DNA of 64,000 bases from Stenotrophomonas bentonitica. GTDB taxonomy: Bacteria; Pseudomonadota; Gammaproteobacteria; Xanthomonadales; Xanthomonadaceae. The stretch lies in assembly GCF_013185915.1 (NCBI RefSeq), contig NZ_JAAZUH010000003.1, positions 124,001-188,000 on the forward strand. The letters are read 5' to 3'. Numbering within the stretch: position 1 is the stretch's first letter; every line of letters begins with the position of its first letter. The position numbers and the translations under genes are program-made. Under the pieces are notes generated by a model, which was given only the letters and a program-made list of their open reading frames with translations, did no database searches and was not told where the DNA came from. Positions 8,091 through 16,179 of this stretch are shown here, one piece after another.

Positions 8091-9470
8091 ATGCGTCTAC
8101 CTGATGGATTCGTTGCCACGCTGTCCGCCTTGCTCGGCGAGGATGGCTGGCGGACCGATGCGGCTGCCCTGGCCGCGCATGCGCAGGACAATTCGTGGCG
8201 GCATGCGCTGCCGACCGGCGTTGCGCTGCCCATCACGCGCGACCAGGTGGTGGCCATCGTGCAGGCCTGCCGCGCGCACGCGGTGCCGATCGTGGCGCGC
8301 GGCGCGGGCACCGGTACCACCGGGGCGGCGGTGCCGGTCACTGGCAGCATCGTGCTGTCGTTGGCGCGCATGAACCGCATCCTGGAGATCCAGCCGGGCA
8401 ACCGCTGCGCGGTGGTGGAACCCGGCGTGCTCAACGGCGACCTGCAGCACGCGCTGGTGGAACACGGCCTGTTCTGGGCGCCGGATCCGTCCAGTGCGGA
8501 CATCTGCAGCATCGGCGGCAACCTGGCGTGCAATGCCGGCGGACCGCGCGCGGTGAAGTACGGCACCAGCCGCGACAACGTGCTCGGCCTGGTGGCGGTG
8601 ACCGGTGCCGGTGAACTGATCCAGTGCGGCGGCGCCTACACCAAGGATGCCACCGGCTACGACCTGACCCATCTGCTGGTGGGCAGCGAGGGCACGCTGG
8701 CGGTGATCGTCGAAGCCACCCTGAAACTGACCCCGCTGCCGGTGACCCAGGCCGGGTTGCGCGTGCTCTACCGCGACGCCGATGCGGCGGCCGCCGCCGT
8801 GTCACGGCTGATGGCGCAGCCGGTGGTGCCCACCCGCCTGGAGTTCATGGACGCACGCAGCCTGGAGCTGCTGCGCCGGAACGGCGCCGAGGTGCCGCCC
8901 GCCGGCGCGATGCTGCTGGTCGAAGCGGATGGCGACCACGACACCCTGCCCTATCTGCTGCAGGCCCTGGCCACCGCCGCCGAAGGCGACGGCATGCTGG
9001 CGCTGGACGTGGCGATGGAAGGCAGCGCGCGCGAGAAACTGTGGGCGGCGCGCAAGGCGCTGTCGCCGGCGCTGCGCAGCATCGCGCCGGGCAAGATCAA
9101 CGAAGACGTGGTGGTGCCGGTGTCGCGCATCCCCGACCTGGTGGCCGGGGTGCAGGCGCTGGCGCAGCAGTACGCGCTGACCATCGTCACCTTTGGCCAT
9201 GCCGGCAACGGCAACCTGCACGTCAACATCCTGTACCACCCCGACGACGCCGACGAGAACGCACGCGCGCACGCCGCGCTGCCGAAGATCTTCGAGCTCA
9301 CGCTGGCGTTGGGCGGCACGCTGTCGGGCGAGCATGGAATCGGCCTGGCCAAGCGCGCTTTCATGGCGCAGGCGTTCACGCCGGCCACGCTGGCGGCGAT
9401 GCGGGCGATCAAGCAGGCACTGGATCCGGACGGGATCCTCAATCCGGGGAAGGTGTTGCCGCCTGCGTGA
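8091..9470 (+). CDS. FAD-binding oxidase of the GlcD / D-lactate dehydrogenase type
   Basis: Flavoprotein of 459 residues. The FAD_binding_4 (PCMH) domain covers about residues 40-215 with IVARGAGTGTTGAAVPV, ADICSIGGNLACNAGGPRAVKYG and LLVGSEGTLAVI. The FAD-oxidase C-terminal domain covers about 220-455 with VTFGHAGNGNLHVNILY and LSGEHGIGLAKRAFM; the HAGNGNLH and GEHG motifs hold substrate and metal ligands in this family. Members oxidise 2-hydroxyacids such as D-lactate, glycolate or D-2-hydroxyglutarate. The exact substrate cannot be read from the sequence. No partner subunit (GlcE/F) lies nearby. Confidence 0.88.
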   Translation: MRLPDGFVATLSALLGEDGWRTDAAALAAHAQDNSWRHALPTGVALPITRDQVVAIVQACRAHAVPIVARGAGTGTTGAAVPVTGSIVLSLARMNRILEIQPGNRCAVVEPGVLNGDLQHALVEHGLFWAPDPSSADICSIGGNLACNAGGPRAVKYGTSRDNVLGLVAVTGAGELIQCGGAYTKDATGYDLTHLLVGSEGTLAVIVEATLKLTPLPVTQAGLRVLYRDADAAAAAVSRLMAQPVVPTRLEFMDARSLELLRRNGAEVPPAGAMLLVEADGDHDTLPYLLQALATAAEGDGMLALDVAMEGSAREKLWAARKALSPALRSIAPGKINEDVVVPVSRIPDLVAGVQALAQQYALTIVTFGHAGNGNLHVNILYHPDDADENARAHAALPKIFELTLALGGTLSGEHGIGLAKRAFMAQAFTPATLAAMRAIKQALDPDGILNPGKVLPPA

Positions 9471-9475
9471 AGAGC

Positions 9476-9498
9476 AGCGGAGCAGAGCTCCGCTCTAC
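9476..9498 (-). repeat. SMAG/REP palindrome (GTAGAGCGGAGC type)
   Basis: On the minus strand GTAG is followed by AGCGGAGC TCT GCTCCGCT, a perfect 8-bp stem. It lies between the convergent ends of the FAD oxidase and thiL and may act as a transcript-end hairpin for both. Confidence 0.8.
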
Positions 9499-9519
9499 GT
9501 GGGGGGCGACGCCGTTGGC

Positions 9520-10491
9520 TTACAGCTCGTTGAAGTGTTCGTAGCCGCTGGGGCCGCTGGAGTCACTGCCGGTGCTGACGCCGTTGCCGGCGACGATGGC
9601 GCCGACACGGGTGAGCGGCAGCGCCAGACGGCTGGCCAGGTCAGCCAGCGCTGCACGCTGCGCAGGCGCAGCGGTGAAACACAGTTCGTAGTCGTCGCCG
9701 CCGCGCAGCGCGGCGTCGCGCGCATGGGCCAGGCCGATGCGGGCGCGCGCGGCTGCGGAAATGGGCAGCTGTTCGGGATCGATCAGCGCACCGACCCCAC
9801 TGCGCTCGCAGATGTGGCCAAGGTCGGCCAGCAGGCCGTCGGAGATGTCTACCGCCGCATGCGCAATGCCCACCAATGCGGCACCCAGTGCCACCCGCGG
9901 CGTGGGCCGGGCCAGGCGCTGGCGCAGGTGATCCACCTGGGCGTCTTCGGCCGGAAAGCGCACGTCCAGCGTACCGGCCTGCCAGGCGCGCAGCGCCACC
10001 GCCGCATCGCCGAGCGTGCCGCTGACCCAGATGTCGTCGCCCACCTGGGCGGCGTCGCGGCGCAGTGCCGTGCCTGCGGCGACCTGCCCCATCGCGGTGA
10101 CCGACAGCGACAGCGGGCCGCGCGTGGTGTCGCCGCCGACCAGTACGATGTCATGCAGGTCGGCCAGGGCGAAGAAACCGTCGGCAAACGCGTCCACCCA
10201 CTCCGTTTCCGCGTCCGGCAGCGACAGCGCCAGTACGCACCACGATGGGCGCGCGCCCATCGAGGCCAGGTCGGACAGGTTCACCGCCAGGGTTTTCCAG
10301 CCGATGTCGTACGGCGGGGTTTCGGCCGGGAAGTGCACACCACTGTTGAGCGTGTCGGCGGTCACCACCAGCTGCTCGCCGCCACGCGGCTGCAGCAGCG
10401 CGGCATCGTCGCCGATGCCGAGCACCACGTCGGCACGCGCGCGGGTGCGCGTGCGGATGCGTTCGATCAGGGAGAATTCGGCAAGGGACAT
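9520..10491 (-). CDS. thiL: ThiL, thiamine-monophosphate kinase
   Basis: ATP-dependent kinase of 323 residues that makes thiamine diphosphate, the last step of the pathway. It opens MSLAEFSLIERIR and has VVLGIGDDAALL (ATP/Mg site near residue 28), VVTADTLNSGVHF, the pair LAVNLSDLASMGARPSW and ALGVAHAAVDISDGL-like VGIAHAAVDISDGLLADLG. The frame is open beyond the chosen ATG, but upstream residues are not family-like. It starts 19 bp after the nusB stop as the last gene of the riboflavin operon; nusB-thiL adjacency is widely conserved. Confidence 0.95.
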   Translation of the reverse strand: MSLAEFSLIERIRTRTRARADVVLGIGDDAALLQPRGGEQLVVTADTLNSGVHFPAETPPYDIGWKTLAVNLSDLASMGARPSWCVLALSLPDAETEWVDAFADGFFALADLHDIVLVGGDTTRGPLSLSVTAMGQVAAGTALRRDAAQVGDDIWVSGTLGDAAVALRAWQAGTLDVRFPAEDAQVDHLRQRLARPTPRVALGAALVGIAHAAVDISDGLLADLGHICERSGVGALIDPEQLPISAAARARIGLAHARDAALRGGDDYELCFTAAPAQRAALADLASRLALPLTRVGAIVAGNGVSTGSDSSGPSGYEHFNEL

Positions 10492-10510
10492 GGCATGCCC
10501 GGGCCGCGGC

Positions 10511-10990
10511 TCAGTGTCCGCTTTCGGTCTTGCGCCACTCGACCGCTGCGCGGTCCAGCACACCGTTGACATAGGTGTGGCCGTGTTCGGAACCGAAGCG
10601 CTTGGTCGACTCGATCGCTTCGTTGATCACCACGCGGTACGGCACGTCCTGCCGGTACAGCAGTTCATAGGCGGCCACGCGCAGCGCGGCGCGCTCGATC
10701 GCATCGACCTCGTCGATGCCGCGGTCCACGAACGGATCCAGCGCTTCGTCCAGGCTCTTGCGGTGGTCCAGCACGCCGTGCACCAGCGCCTCGAAGTAGG
10801 CCAGGTCGGCGATTTCGCGGGCCTGTTCGTGGGCGAACTGGGCGATCACAGACTGCGCATTGCCGCCGGAGATCTGCCACGCGTAGATGGCCTGCAGGGC
10901 ACGACGGCGCGCGCGCGAGCGCAGCACGGGGTCGATGCCATCGCGGCGGACCGGCTTGCCGGAGGGCTTGCCCGGGTTTGACTTGTTCAC
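10511..10990 (-). CDS. nusB: NusB, transcription antitermination factor
   Basis: RNA-binding factor of 159 residues that joins NusE (S10) at boxA in rRNA antitermination. The basic N-terminus has the arginine-rich [15 protein letters not shown], followed by helices with [24 protein letters not shown] and [21 protein letters not shown], both typical of NusB. It overlaps ribH by 4 bp and is therefore coupled to riboflavin synthesis genes under the FMN riboswitch. Confidence 0.96.
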   Translation of the reverse strand: MNKSNPGKPSGKPVRRDGIDPVLRSRARRRALQAIYAWQISGGNAQSVIAQFAHEQAREIADLAYFEALVHGVLDHRKSLDEALDPFVDRGIDEVDAIERAALRVAAYELLYRQDVPYRVVINEAIESTKRFGSEHGHTYVNGVLDRAAVEWRKTESGH

Positions 10991-11454
10991 GGCAACTGCT
11001 CCAGAAGATTGACCATTTCCAACGCCGTCAGTGCGGCTTCCTCACCCTTGTTGCCGTGGCTGCCACCGGCGCGCGCTTCGGCGTCCTCGGCACGTTCCAC
11101 GGCCAGCACGCCATTGAGCACCGGCACGCCGAAGTCCAGCTGCACGCGCATCAGGCCTTCGGCGCAGCCATCGGCCACGTGTTCGTAGTGGCGGGTGTCG
11201 CCACGGATCACACAGCCCAGGGCGATGATCGCGGCATGTTCATGCGCGGCGGCCAGGCGGGCGGCCACCAGCGGCAGTTCCCAGGCGCCCGGGACGCGGA
11301 TCACGTCGATGGCGGCTTCCTCGATGCCGTTGCCGGCCAGGCTCTGGCGCGCGCCGGCCACCAGCACGTCGGTGATGCGGGCATTCCAGCGGCTGGCAAG
11401 GATGGCGAAACGGGCCGCTTCGGGGGTGCGAAGGTCGCCTTCGTAGTGGCTCAT
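10987..11454 (-). CDS. ribH: RibH, lumazine synthase
   Basis: Joins 5-amino-6-ribitylaminouracil with dihydroxybutanone phosphate to give lumazine. The 155-residue protein has [31 protein letters not shown], the substrate-site stretch [16 protein letters not shown] with catalytic His, and [10 protein letters not shown]. Its family forms icosahedral or decameric shells. It is separated from ribB by 113 bp that holds a repeat and a hairpin, so its level may differ from ribEB. Confidence 0.96.
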   Translation of the reverse strand: MSHYEGDLRTPEAARFAILASRWNARITDVLVAGARQSLAGNGIEEAAIDVIRVPGAWELPLVAARLAAAHEHAAIIALGCVIRGDTRHYEHVADGCAEGLMRVQLDFGVPVLNGVLAVERAEDAEARAGGSHGNKGEEAALTALEMVNLLEQLP

Positions 11455-11495
11455 GGTCGAGGGGGGAATCCTGATTGGGGGGATATTCTACCGTA

Positions 11496-11516
11496 CGCCC
11501 GGGCGATGCCCGGGCG
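11496..11516. repeat. GC hairpin between ribB and ribH
   Basis: CGCCCGGGC GAT GCCCGGGCG is a 9-bp perfect stem. It lacks a T-run on the minus strand, so it is more likely an mRNA processing or stabilising hairpin than a terminator inside the rib operon. Confidence 0.5.
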
Positions 11517-11540
11517 TTTGCGCGTGGGTTGGGTCTGCGG

Positions 11541-11563
11541 GGACACGCATGGCGTGTCGCTAC
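11541..11563 (-). repeat. SMAG/REP palindrome (GTAGCGACACGCC type)
   Basis: On the minus strand GTAG is followed by CGACACGCC and ATGCGTGTCC, an imperfect palindrome. It sits 5 bp after the ribB stop, inside the rib operon. Confidence 0.75.
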
Positions 11564-11567
11564 GCGC

Positions 11568-12665
11568 CTACGGGGTGACGGTGTCTATGATTTCCAGGCC
11601 GTAGCCGGCCAGGCCGATCTGGCGGCGCGGGGTGCCGAGCACGCGCAGCTTGCCCAGGCCGAGGTCGGACAGGATCTGGGCGCCGGCACCGTTGCGGCGC
11701 CACTGGCTCACGTCCTTGTCCTTGCCCGGGGTGACCGGCTGCGGCTGCTGGCGCAGGCGGGCCAGCAGGCTGTTGGTGTCGCGCGGGGCCGAGAGCACCA
11801 CCATCACGCCGCGTTCGGCGGCGGCAATGGCGCGCAGGGCGTCGGTGGCGGCCACGCCGAAATCGTCGCGGCGCCAGTGCAGCAGGTCGGCCAGCGGGTT
11901 CTCCACCTGGACCCGGACCAGGGTCGGCTCGGTGTCCGGGGTGCCACGGACCAGCGCGAAATGCAGGTCGTGGGCGATCCGGTCGCGGTAGGTGACCAGC
12001 TTGAACGGGCCGAACTCGGTGTCGATGTCGCGCTCGTCGACGCGCTCGACGGTCTTTTCGGTGGCCAGCCGGTAGGCGATCAGGTCGGCGATCGAGCCGA
12101 TCTTCAGGCCATGCTCGCGGGCGAACACTTCCAGCTCCGGGCGGCGCGCCATGCTGCCGTCCGGGTTGAGGATCTCCACCAGCACGCCGGCCGGTTCCAG
12201 CCCGGCCAGCATGGCCAGGTCGACGCCGGCTTCGGTGTGCCCGGCGCGGGTCAGCACACCGCCCGGCTGGGCGATCAGCGGGAAGATGTGGCCCGGCTGG
12301 TGCAGGTCGGCCGGCTTGGCGTCGGGCTTCACCGCAGTGCGGATGGTATGCGCGCGGTCGTAGGCGGAAATGCCGGTGGTGACCCCTTCGGCGGCCTCGA
12401 TGCTCACCGTGAAGTTGGTCTGGAACTGCGCGGTATTGGCCTGCACCATCGGCGCCAGGCCGAGGTCGGCGGCCCGCTCGCGGGTCAGCGGCAGGCACAC
12501 CAGGCCACGGCCGTGGGTGACCATGAAATTGATGTCCGACGGCTTGACCAGCTCGGCGGCCATGATCAGGTCGCCTTCGTTCTCGCGGTCTTCGTCGTCG
12601 ACGATGACCACCATGCGGCCGAGGCGGATGTCCTCGAGGATCTCGGGGATGGGGGCGAAGTTCAT
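11568..12665 (-). CDS. ribB: RibB (DHBP synthase) with a degenerate GTP cyclohydrolase II-like domain
   Basis: Protein of 365 residues. The N-terminal 3,4-dihydroxy-2-butanone-4-phosphate synthase domain (about 1-205) is intact: MVVIVDDEDRENEGDLIMAA with the acidic metal site, MVTHGRGLVCLPLT, and RAGHTEAGVDLA. The C-terminal domain (about 210-365) aligns in outline with RibA but has no cysteine at all. The zinc-binding HSECxTGD...CDC stretch is replaced by VQVENPLADLLHWRRDDFG. It should therefore make DHBP but not open GTP, resembling RibBX hybrids of other proteobacteria. It overlaps ribE by 4 bp. Confidence 0.92.
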   Translation of the reverse strand: MNFAPIPEILEDIRLGRMVVIVDDEDRENEGDLIMAAELVKPSDINFMVTHGRGLVCLPLTRERAADLGLAPMVQANTAQFQTNFTVSIEAAEGVTTGISAYDRAHTIRTAVKPDAKPADLHQPGHIFPLIAQPGGVLTRAGHTEAGVDLAMLAGLEPAGVLVEILNPDGSMARRPELEVFAREHGLKIGSIADLIAYRLATEKTVERVDERDIDTEFGPFKLVTYRDRIAHDLHFALVRGTPDTEPTLVRVQVENPLADLLHWRRDDFGVAATDALRAIAAAERGVMVVLSAPRDTNSLLARLRQQPQPVTPGKDKDVSQWRRNGAGAQILSDLGLGKLRVLGTPRRQIGLAGYGLEIIDTVTP

Positions 12666-13273
12666 GCGCGGGCTTCCTGTGCCTGGGGGGCGATCAGACG
12701 TTCGACGTAACGGGCGACCAGGTCGATTTCCAGGTTCACCGCGCTGCCCACGCCGGTGGCGGCGAAGGCGGTGTTGGCCACGGTATGCGGAATCAGCGCG
12801 ACCTCGAAGCCGACATCGTCCACTTCATTGACGGTCAGGCTGACCCCGTCCACGCAGATCGACCCCTTCTTGGCGATGTAGCGCAGCAGCCCGGCCGGGG
12901 CGGCAAAGCGCCAGCGCTGGGCGCGCGCGTCCTCATGGATGGACAGCACCTGGCCCAGGCCGTCGACATGGCCGCTGACCAGGTGGCCGCCGAGGCGGTC
13001 GGTCGGGCGCATCGCGCGTTCCAGGTTGATTACCGCGCCCGGTGCCAGCTGGCCCAGCGTGGTCAGGCCGAGCGTCTCGGTCGAGGCATCGGCCGCGAAC
13101 GAGGTCGCGTCGAAGGCGACCACGGTCAGGCACACGCCGTTGATGGCGATGCTCTCGCCCATCTGCACGTGTTCGAACGGCAGGCTGCCAACGTGGAAGG
13201 TGAAGCGGACATCGCCGCCAAGGGGATCGCGAGCGGCCAGGTGGCCGACGCCTTCGATGATTCCAGTAAACAC
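12662..13273 (-). CDS. ribE: RibE, riboflavin synthase alpha chain
   Basis: Riboflavin synthase of 203 residues that dismutates two lumazines to riboflavin. It has two similar lumazine-binding barrels: residues 1-95 with FTGIIEGVGHL, GESIAINGVCLTVV, and 96-200 with GGHLVSGHVDGLGQV, KGSICVDGVSLTVNEV. The start is a GTG (13273), with GGAGAA 4-9 bases upstream. The frame stays open through the riboswitch, but that part is not coding. It is the first gene of the ribE-ribB-ribH-nusB-thiL transcript. Confidence 0.95.
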   Translation of the reverse strand: MFTGIIEGVGHLAARDPLGGDVRFTFHVGSLPFEHVQMGESIAINGVCLTVVAFDATSFAADASTETLGLTTLGQLAPGAVINLERAMRPTDRLGGHLVSGHVDGLGQVLSIHEDARAQRWRFAAPAGLLRYIAKKGSICVDGVSLTVNEVDDVGFEVALIPHTVANTAFAATGVGSAVNLEIDLVARYVERLIAPQAQEARA

Positions 13274-13353
13274 TAACGTTCTCCGCGAAAAGTGAGCGAA
13301 AAACGCCGCAAGGCAAACAGGCGGGCGCAGGGCCGCGTAGGCCCTGTGGCACC

Positions 13354-13490
13354 GTCTTCTTTCATCCGGACTATACCGTCGGCTCCGGCATCGGACCGGA
13401 TCTGCTGACCTTCCGGCGGGGCCGGAAGCGCTCGCGGGCTCGTGCTTGCGCACCTACCGCCGGTGGGGAATCGCACCCCGCCCTGAAGAC
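13354..13490 (-). promoter_or_regulatory. FMN riboswitch (RFN element)
   Basis: The aptamer is complete on the minus strand. P1 is GTCTTC (13490-13485) with GAAGAC (13359-13354). Between them lie GGCGGGGTGCGATTCCCCAC, CCGGCGGTA, AGCCCGCGAGCG, GGTCAGCAGATCCGGT and CCGACGGTATAGTCCGGATG, all conserved RFN blocks. The 80-base stretch to ribE holds a CAGGGC...GCCCTG-type hairpin and a T-run, so control by termination or start-site masking is likely. It should lower ribEBH-nusB-thiL expression when FMN is high. Confidence 0.97.
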
Positions 13491-13518
13491 GTTTGTATAC
13501 CGGCGAACCGGCCCGGCC

Positions 13519-13524
13519 ATTGTA
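13519..13524 (-). promoter_or_regulatory. -10 box for the riboflavin operon
   Basis: TACAAT on the minus strand lies about 30 bases upstream of the riboswitch. No clear -35 box was seen, so only the -10 is claimed. Confidence 0.4.
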
Positions 13525-13648
13525 ACAGCGCTGGCTGAGTGGTCGCTTTCTGTGAAACTTTTGTTAAGATGCGCCCCGCGGCGTAGAACGCCGCCCCGCT
13601 GTCCACTGAAGGGACGGCTGAAACGGACCTCACTCCCAAAGGAAATTC

Positions 13649-14284
13649 ATGCGCAAGATCATCGCCCTGGCCGCCGCTCTGCTGGCCGCTGCCCCGCTCA
13701 CCGCCTCCGCTGCCGACAGCATGAGCTACACCTGGGTCGAAGGTGGCTGGACCCAGCTGCAGATCAGCAGCCCGGGCAGCAACCCGAAGCTGGATGGCGG
13801 CTACGTGCGTGGCTCGTTCGCCATTGCCGAACAGGTGTACGTGTTCGGTGGCTACAGCCAGGTCTCGGAAACCTATGACCTGAGCGACGACTTCGGTCGC
13901 GTCAGCATCAAGCAGGAACTCAACCAGCCGGAACTGGGCATCGGCTACCACATGCCGTTCACCGACCGCCTGGACTTCACCACCGACATCGCCTGGATGC
14001 GCATCAACGACGAACTGACGTTGAAGCAGGACAACTGGGCGGACCAGAGCCTGAAGACGCACACCAACGCCGGTCGCGTTACCGCTGGCCTGCGCGGCAA
14101 GCCGTCGCGCGCCACCGAAGCCTGGCTGAAGGCCGGCTACATCGATGGCAGCGACATGGACGGCGAGTGGATCGGCACCCTGGGCGGCCAGGTCAAGTTC
14201 AACCGCACCTGGGGCCTGGTCGGCGAAGTCCAGTACTTCGACGACATCACCCAGTACTCGGTGGGCGTGCGCGCCAGCTTCTGA
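13649..14284 (+). CDS. Ax21-family outer-membrane beta-barrel protein
   Basis: Exported protein of 211 residues. A signal peptide at 1-22 (MRKIIALAAALLAAAPLTASA, cut before ADS) is followed by short alternating strands such as YTWVEGGWTQL, YVRGSFAIAEQVYVFGGYSQV and WGLVGEVQYF. It ends in Phe (YSVGVRASF), the usual last residue of outer-membrane barrels. The opening resembles the Ax21 proteins of Xanthomonas and Stenotrophomonas. Their claimed signalling role was withdrawn, and they are best seen as outer-membrane or vesicle proteins. It is monocistronic, with a strong terminator. Confidence 0.8.
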   Translation: MRKIIALAAALLAAAPLTASAADSMSYTWVEGGWTQLQISSPGSNPKLDGGYVRGSFAIAEQVYVFGGYSQVSETYDLSDDFGRVSIKQELNQPELGIGYHMPFTDRLDFTTDIAWMRINDELTLKQDNWADQSLKTHTNAGRVTAGLRGKPSRATEAWLKAGYIDGSDMDGEWIGTLGGQVKFNRTWGLVGEVQYFDDITQYSVGVRASF

Positions 14285-14321
14285 GTTACCGATCGGGCTG
14301 CGCTCAACCGCGCCATGATCG

Positions 14322-14352
14322 ACGGGCCCCGAAAGGGGCCCGTTTTTTTTTT
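14322..14352 (+). terminator. Rho-independent terminator of the Ax21-family gene
   Basis: ACGGGCCCC GAAA GGGGCCCGT followed by a run of about ten T: a 9-bp stem with a GNRA-like loop, 38 bases after the stop. Confidence 0.93.
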
Positions 14353-14361
14353 GCCTGTCGC

Positions 14362-15444
14362 TCAGGTGCGCAGCAGCAGCCGCAGGTCCTGACCCACCTG
14401 GCGTTGGTCTACCAGCCGCAGCCTTTGCTGCTGCTCCATGCTGTGGATGCCGAGGCCTGCCAGCAGCGGCCTGCCGTGTTCGCCGAGCAGGGTCGGCGCC
14501 TGGTAGAGCAGGAGTTCGTCCACCCAGCCGCCGGCCAGTAGTGCGCCGCAGAGGGTGGCGCCGGCCTCGGTATGTACTTCATTGATGCCGCGGTCGGCCA
14601 GCAGGGCCAGCACCGCGGCCAGGTCCAGGTGGCCGTCAACGCTGGGCACGCTGGCGAATTCGGCATCGGCAGCGTCCGGCGCGCTCACCGATGCATCGTG
14701 CAGGTACAGCGTGGGCGCCCCACCCTCGCGGACGCGGGCGCATTCCAGCGAACGCAGGCGTGAGTCCAGCACCACCCGAAGCGGCGGGATCACCTCGGTG
14801 CCGGACAGGCGCACGGTAAGCTGCGGGTCGTCGGCAAGCACGGTGTCGGCGCCGGTCAGGATCGCGCCGGCGCGTGCGCGCCACTGCTGCACGTCTTCGC
14901 GGGCGGCGGCGCCGGTGATCCATTTGGAGCTGCCGTCGGCCATCGCGGTACGGCCGTCCAGGCTGGCGGCGAGCTTGACCCGCAGCCACGGGCGGCCGCG
15001 CTCGACCCGCGACAGGAAGCCGAGGTTGAGCTCACGCGCCTGCGCGGCCATCAGGCCTTCAGCGACCTCGATGCCGGCCTCGCGCAACAGGGTGAAACCG
15101 CCACCGTCGACCTTGGGGAACGGGTCGCGCATGGCGGCGACCACGCGCGAGACGCCGGCTTCGATCAGTGCGAGGGCGCACGGCGGCGTGCGACCGTAAT
15201 GGGCGCAGGGTTCCAGGGTGACGTAAGCCGTGGCGCCTTGTGCTTCCTCGCCCGCCTGCCGCAGCGCGAACACTTCCGCATGCGGGCCGCCGGTGCGCTG
15301 GTGCCAGCCTTCGCCGACCACGCGGTCGTCGTGGGCGATGACGCAGCCCACCATGGGGTTGGGCCGTGCGGTGAAGCGGGCGCGTTCGGCCAGGCGCAGG
15401 GCGTGCGCCATGTGCAGGTGGTCGAGGGTGGAGAAAGTGCTCAT
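14362..15444 (-). CDS. ribD: RibD, bifunctional riboflavin deaminase/reductase
   Basis: Bifunctional enzyme of 360 residues for the second and third steps of riboflavin synthesis. The N-terminal cytidine-deaminase-like domain has GGPHAEVFAL and TLEPCAHYGRTPPC (zinc ligands His and two Cys). The C-terminal reductase domain starts near RPWLRVKLAASLDGRTAM and has VILTGADTVLADDPQL-like AILTGADTVLADDPQLTVR. The ATG at 15444 gives the family start MSTFSTLDHLHMAHALRLA. It lies downstream of nrdR, so it is outside the FMN-riboswitch operon. Confidence 0.95.
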   Translation of the reverse strand: MSTFSTLDHLHMAHALRLAERARFTARPNPMVGCVIAHDDRVVGEGWHQRTGGPHAEVFALRQAGEEAQGATAYVTLEPCAHYGRTPPCALALIEAGVSRVVAAMRDPFPKVDGGGFTLLREAGIEVAEGLMAAQARELNLGFLSRVERGRPWLRVKLAASLDGRTAMADGSSKWITGAAAREDVQQWRARAGAILTGADTVLADDPQLTVRLSGTEVIPPLRVVLDSRLRSLECARVREGGAPTLYLHDASVSAPDAADAEFASVPSVDGHLDLAAVLALLADRGINEVHTEAGATLCGALLAGGWVDELLLYQAPTLLGEHGRPLLAGLGIHSMEQQQRLRLVDQRQVGQDLRLLLRT

Positions 15445-15500
15445 TGCCTGATGGTAATGCAGGCGGGGTGCGGGAGGCCGCGGGGCAGAGATCCCGATCA

Positions 15501-15522
15501 GCGGGGCAGAGCCCCGCTCTAC
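15501..15522 (-). repeat. SMAG/REP palindrome (GTAGAGCGGGGC type) overlapping the nrdR stop
   Basis: On the minus strand GTAG is followed by AGCGGGGC TCT GCCCCGC. The TAG of its leading GTAG is the nrdR stop codon (15521-15519). A degenerate partial copy (CGGGGCAGAG) lies just beyond, at 15481-15490. Confidence 0.8.
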
Positions 15523-16040
15523 CCCTTCTTTTTCTTGGTCAGGGCGATCACATCGCCCAGCAGCTGCAGCTGTTCGGTGCTGGCCGGCAGCTCGCGTTCG
15601 AGCTTCTCGATTTCCTCGCGGAAATCGGCGACGTCTTCGAAGCTGCGGTAGACCGAGGCAAACCGGACATACGCGACATGGTCGAGCTTGCGCAGTTCGT
15701 TCATCACGAACTCGCCGACCTTGATCGAGGGGATTTCGCGCTCGCCGCACATGCGCAGCTGCTGCATCACCGCGCGCACCGCCAGTTCGATCTTGTCTTC
15801 GGGCACCGGGCGCTTCTGCAGCGCGCGGTCGAAGCCGACCCGCAGCTTGCGCGCGTCGAACTGCTCACGGCTGCCGTCGCTCTTGACGATCGCCGGCAGC
15901 TTCAATTCGATGGTTTCCAGGGTGCTGAAGCGCTCGTTGCAGGCCTCGCACTCGCGCCGACGGCGGATCGTCGCGCCGTCTTCGGAGACGCGCGAGTCGA
16001 TCACCCGGGTATCGGCATGCTGGCAGAACGGACAGTACAT
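15519..16040 (-). CDS. nrdR: NrdR, ribonucleotide reductase repressor
   Basis: ATP/dATP-sensing repressor of ribonucleotide reductase genes, 173 residues. The zinc ribbon has Cys3, Cys6 (CPFCQH), then CEACNERF with Cys31 and Cys34. The ATP-cone domain follows from about residue 47 ([20 protein letters not shown]) to residue 137. The C-terminal tail ends in KKKKG directly before a TAG supplied by a REP element. ribD lies 74 bp downstream, a widespread nrdR-ribD arrangement. Confidence 0.96.
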   Translation of the reverse strand: MYCPFCQHADTRVIDSRVSEDGATIRRRRECEACNERFSTLETIELKLPAIVKSDGSREQFDARKLRVGFDRALQKRPVPEDKIELAVRAVMQQLRMCGEREIPSIKVGEFVMNELRKLDHVAYVRFASVYRSFEDVADFREEIEKLERELPASTEQLQLLGDVIALTKKKKG

Positions 16041-16140
16041 GGAACGCCTTGCATCAGGAAAACGTCATGCCGTGGTCACGGCAGCGTCGCAAAGGTACCT
16101 GAGAAGACCGTGGCGTACAAATCGGGACGTGGTTCATGGT

Positions 16141-16173
16141 TCCCGGCAGCGACGCCTGGCGCCGCTGCCGGGA
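16141..16173 (-). terminator. Hairpin after glyA
   Basis: An 11-bp perfect stem (TCCCGGCAGCG / CGCTGCCGGGA) with an 11-base loop, 7 bases after the glyA stop. No T-run follows on the minus strand, so termination would be weak or factor-dependent; the hairpin may instead protect the 3' end. Confidence 0.5.
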
Positions 16174-16179
16174 GGTACA

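Noticed and set aside
13274..13453. N-terminal extension of RibE by 60 residues
   Set aside because: That stretch is the FMN riboswitch and expression platform; the GTG at 13273 has a Shine-Dalgarno site and the family start.
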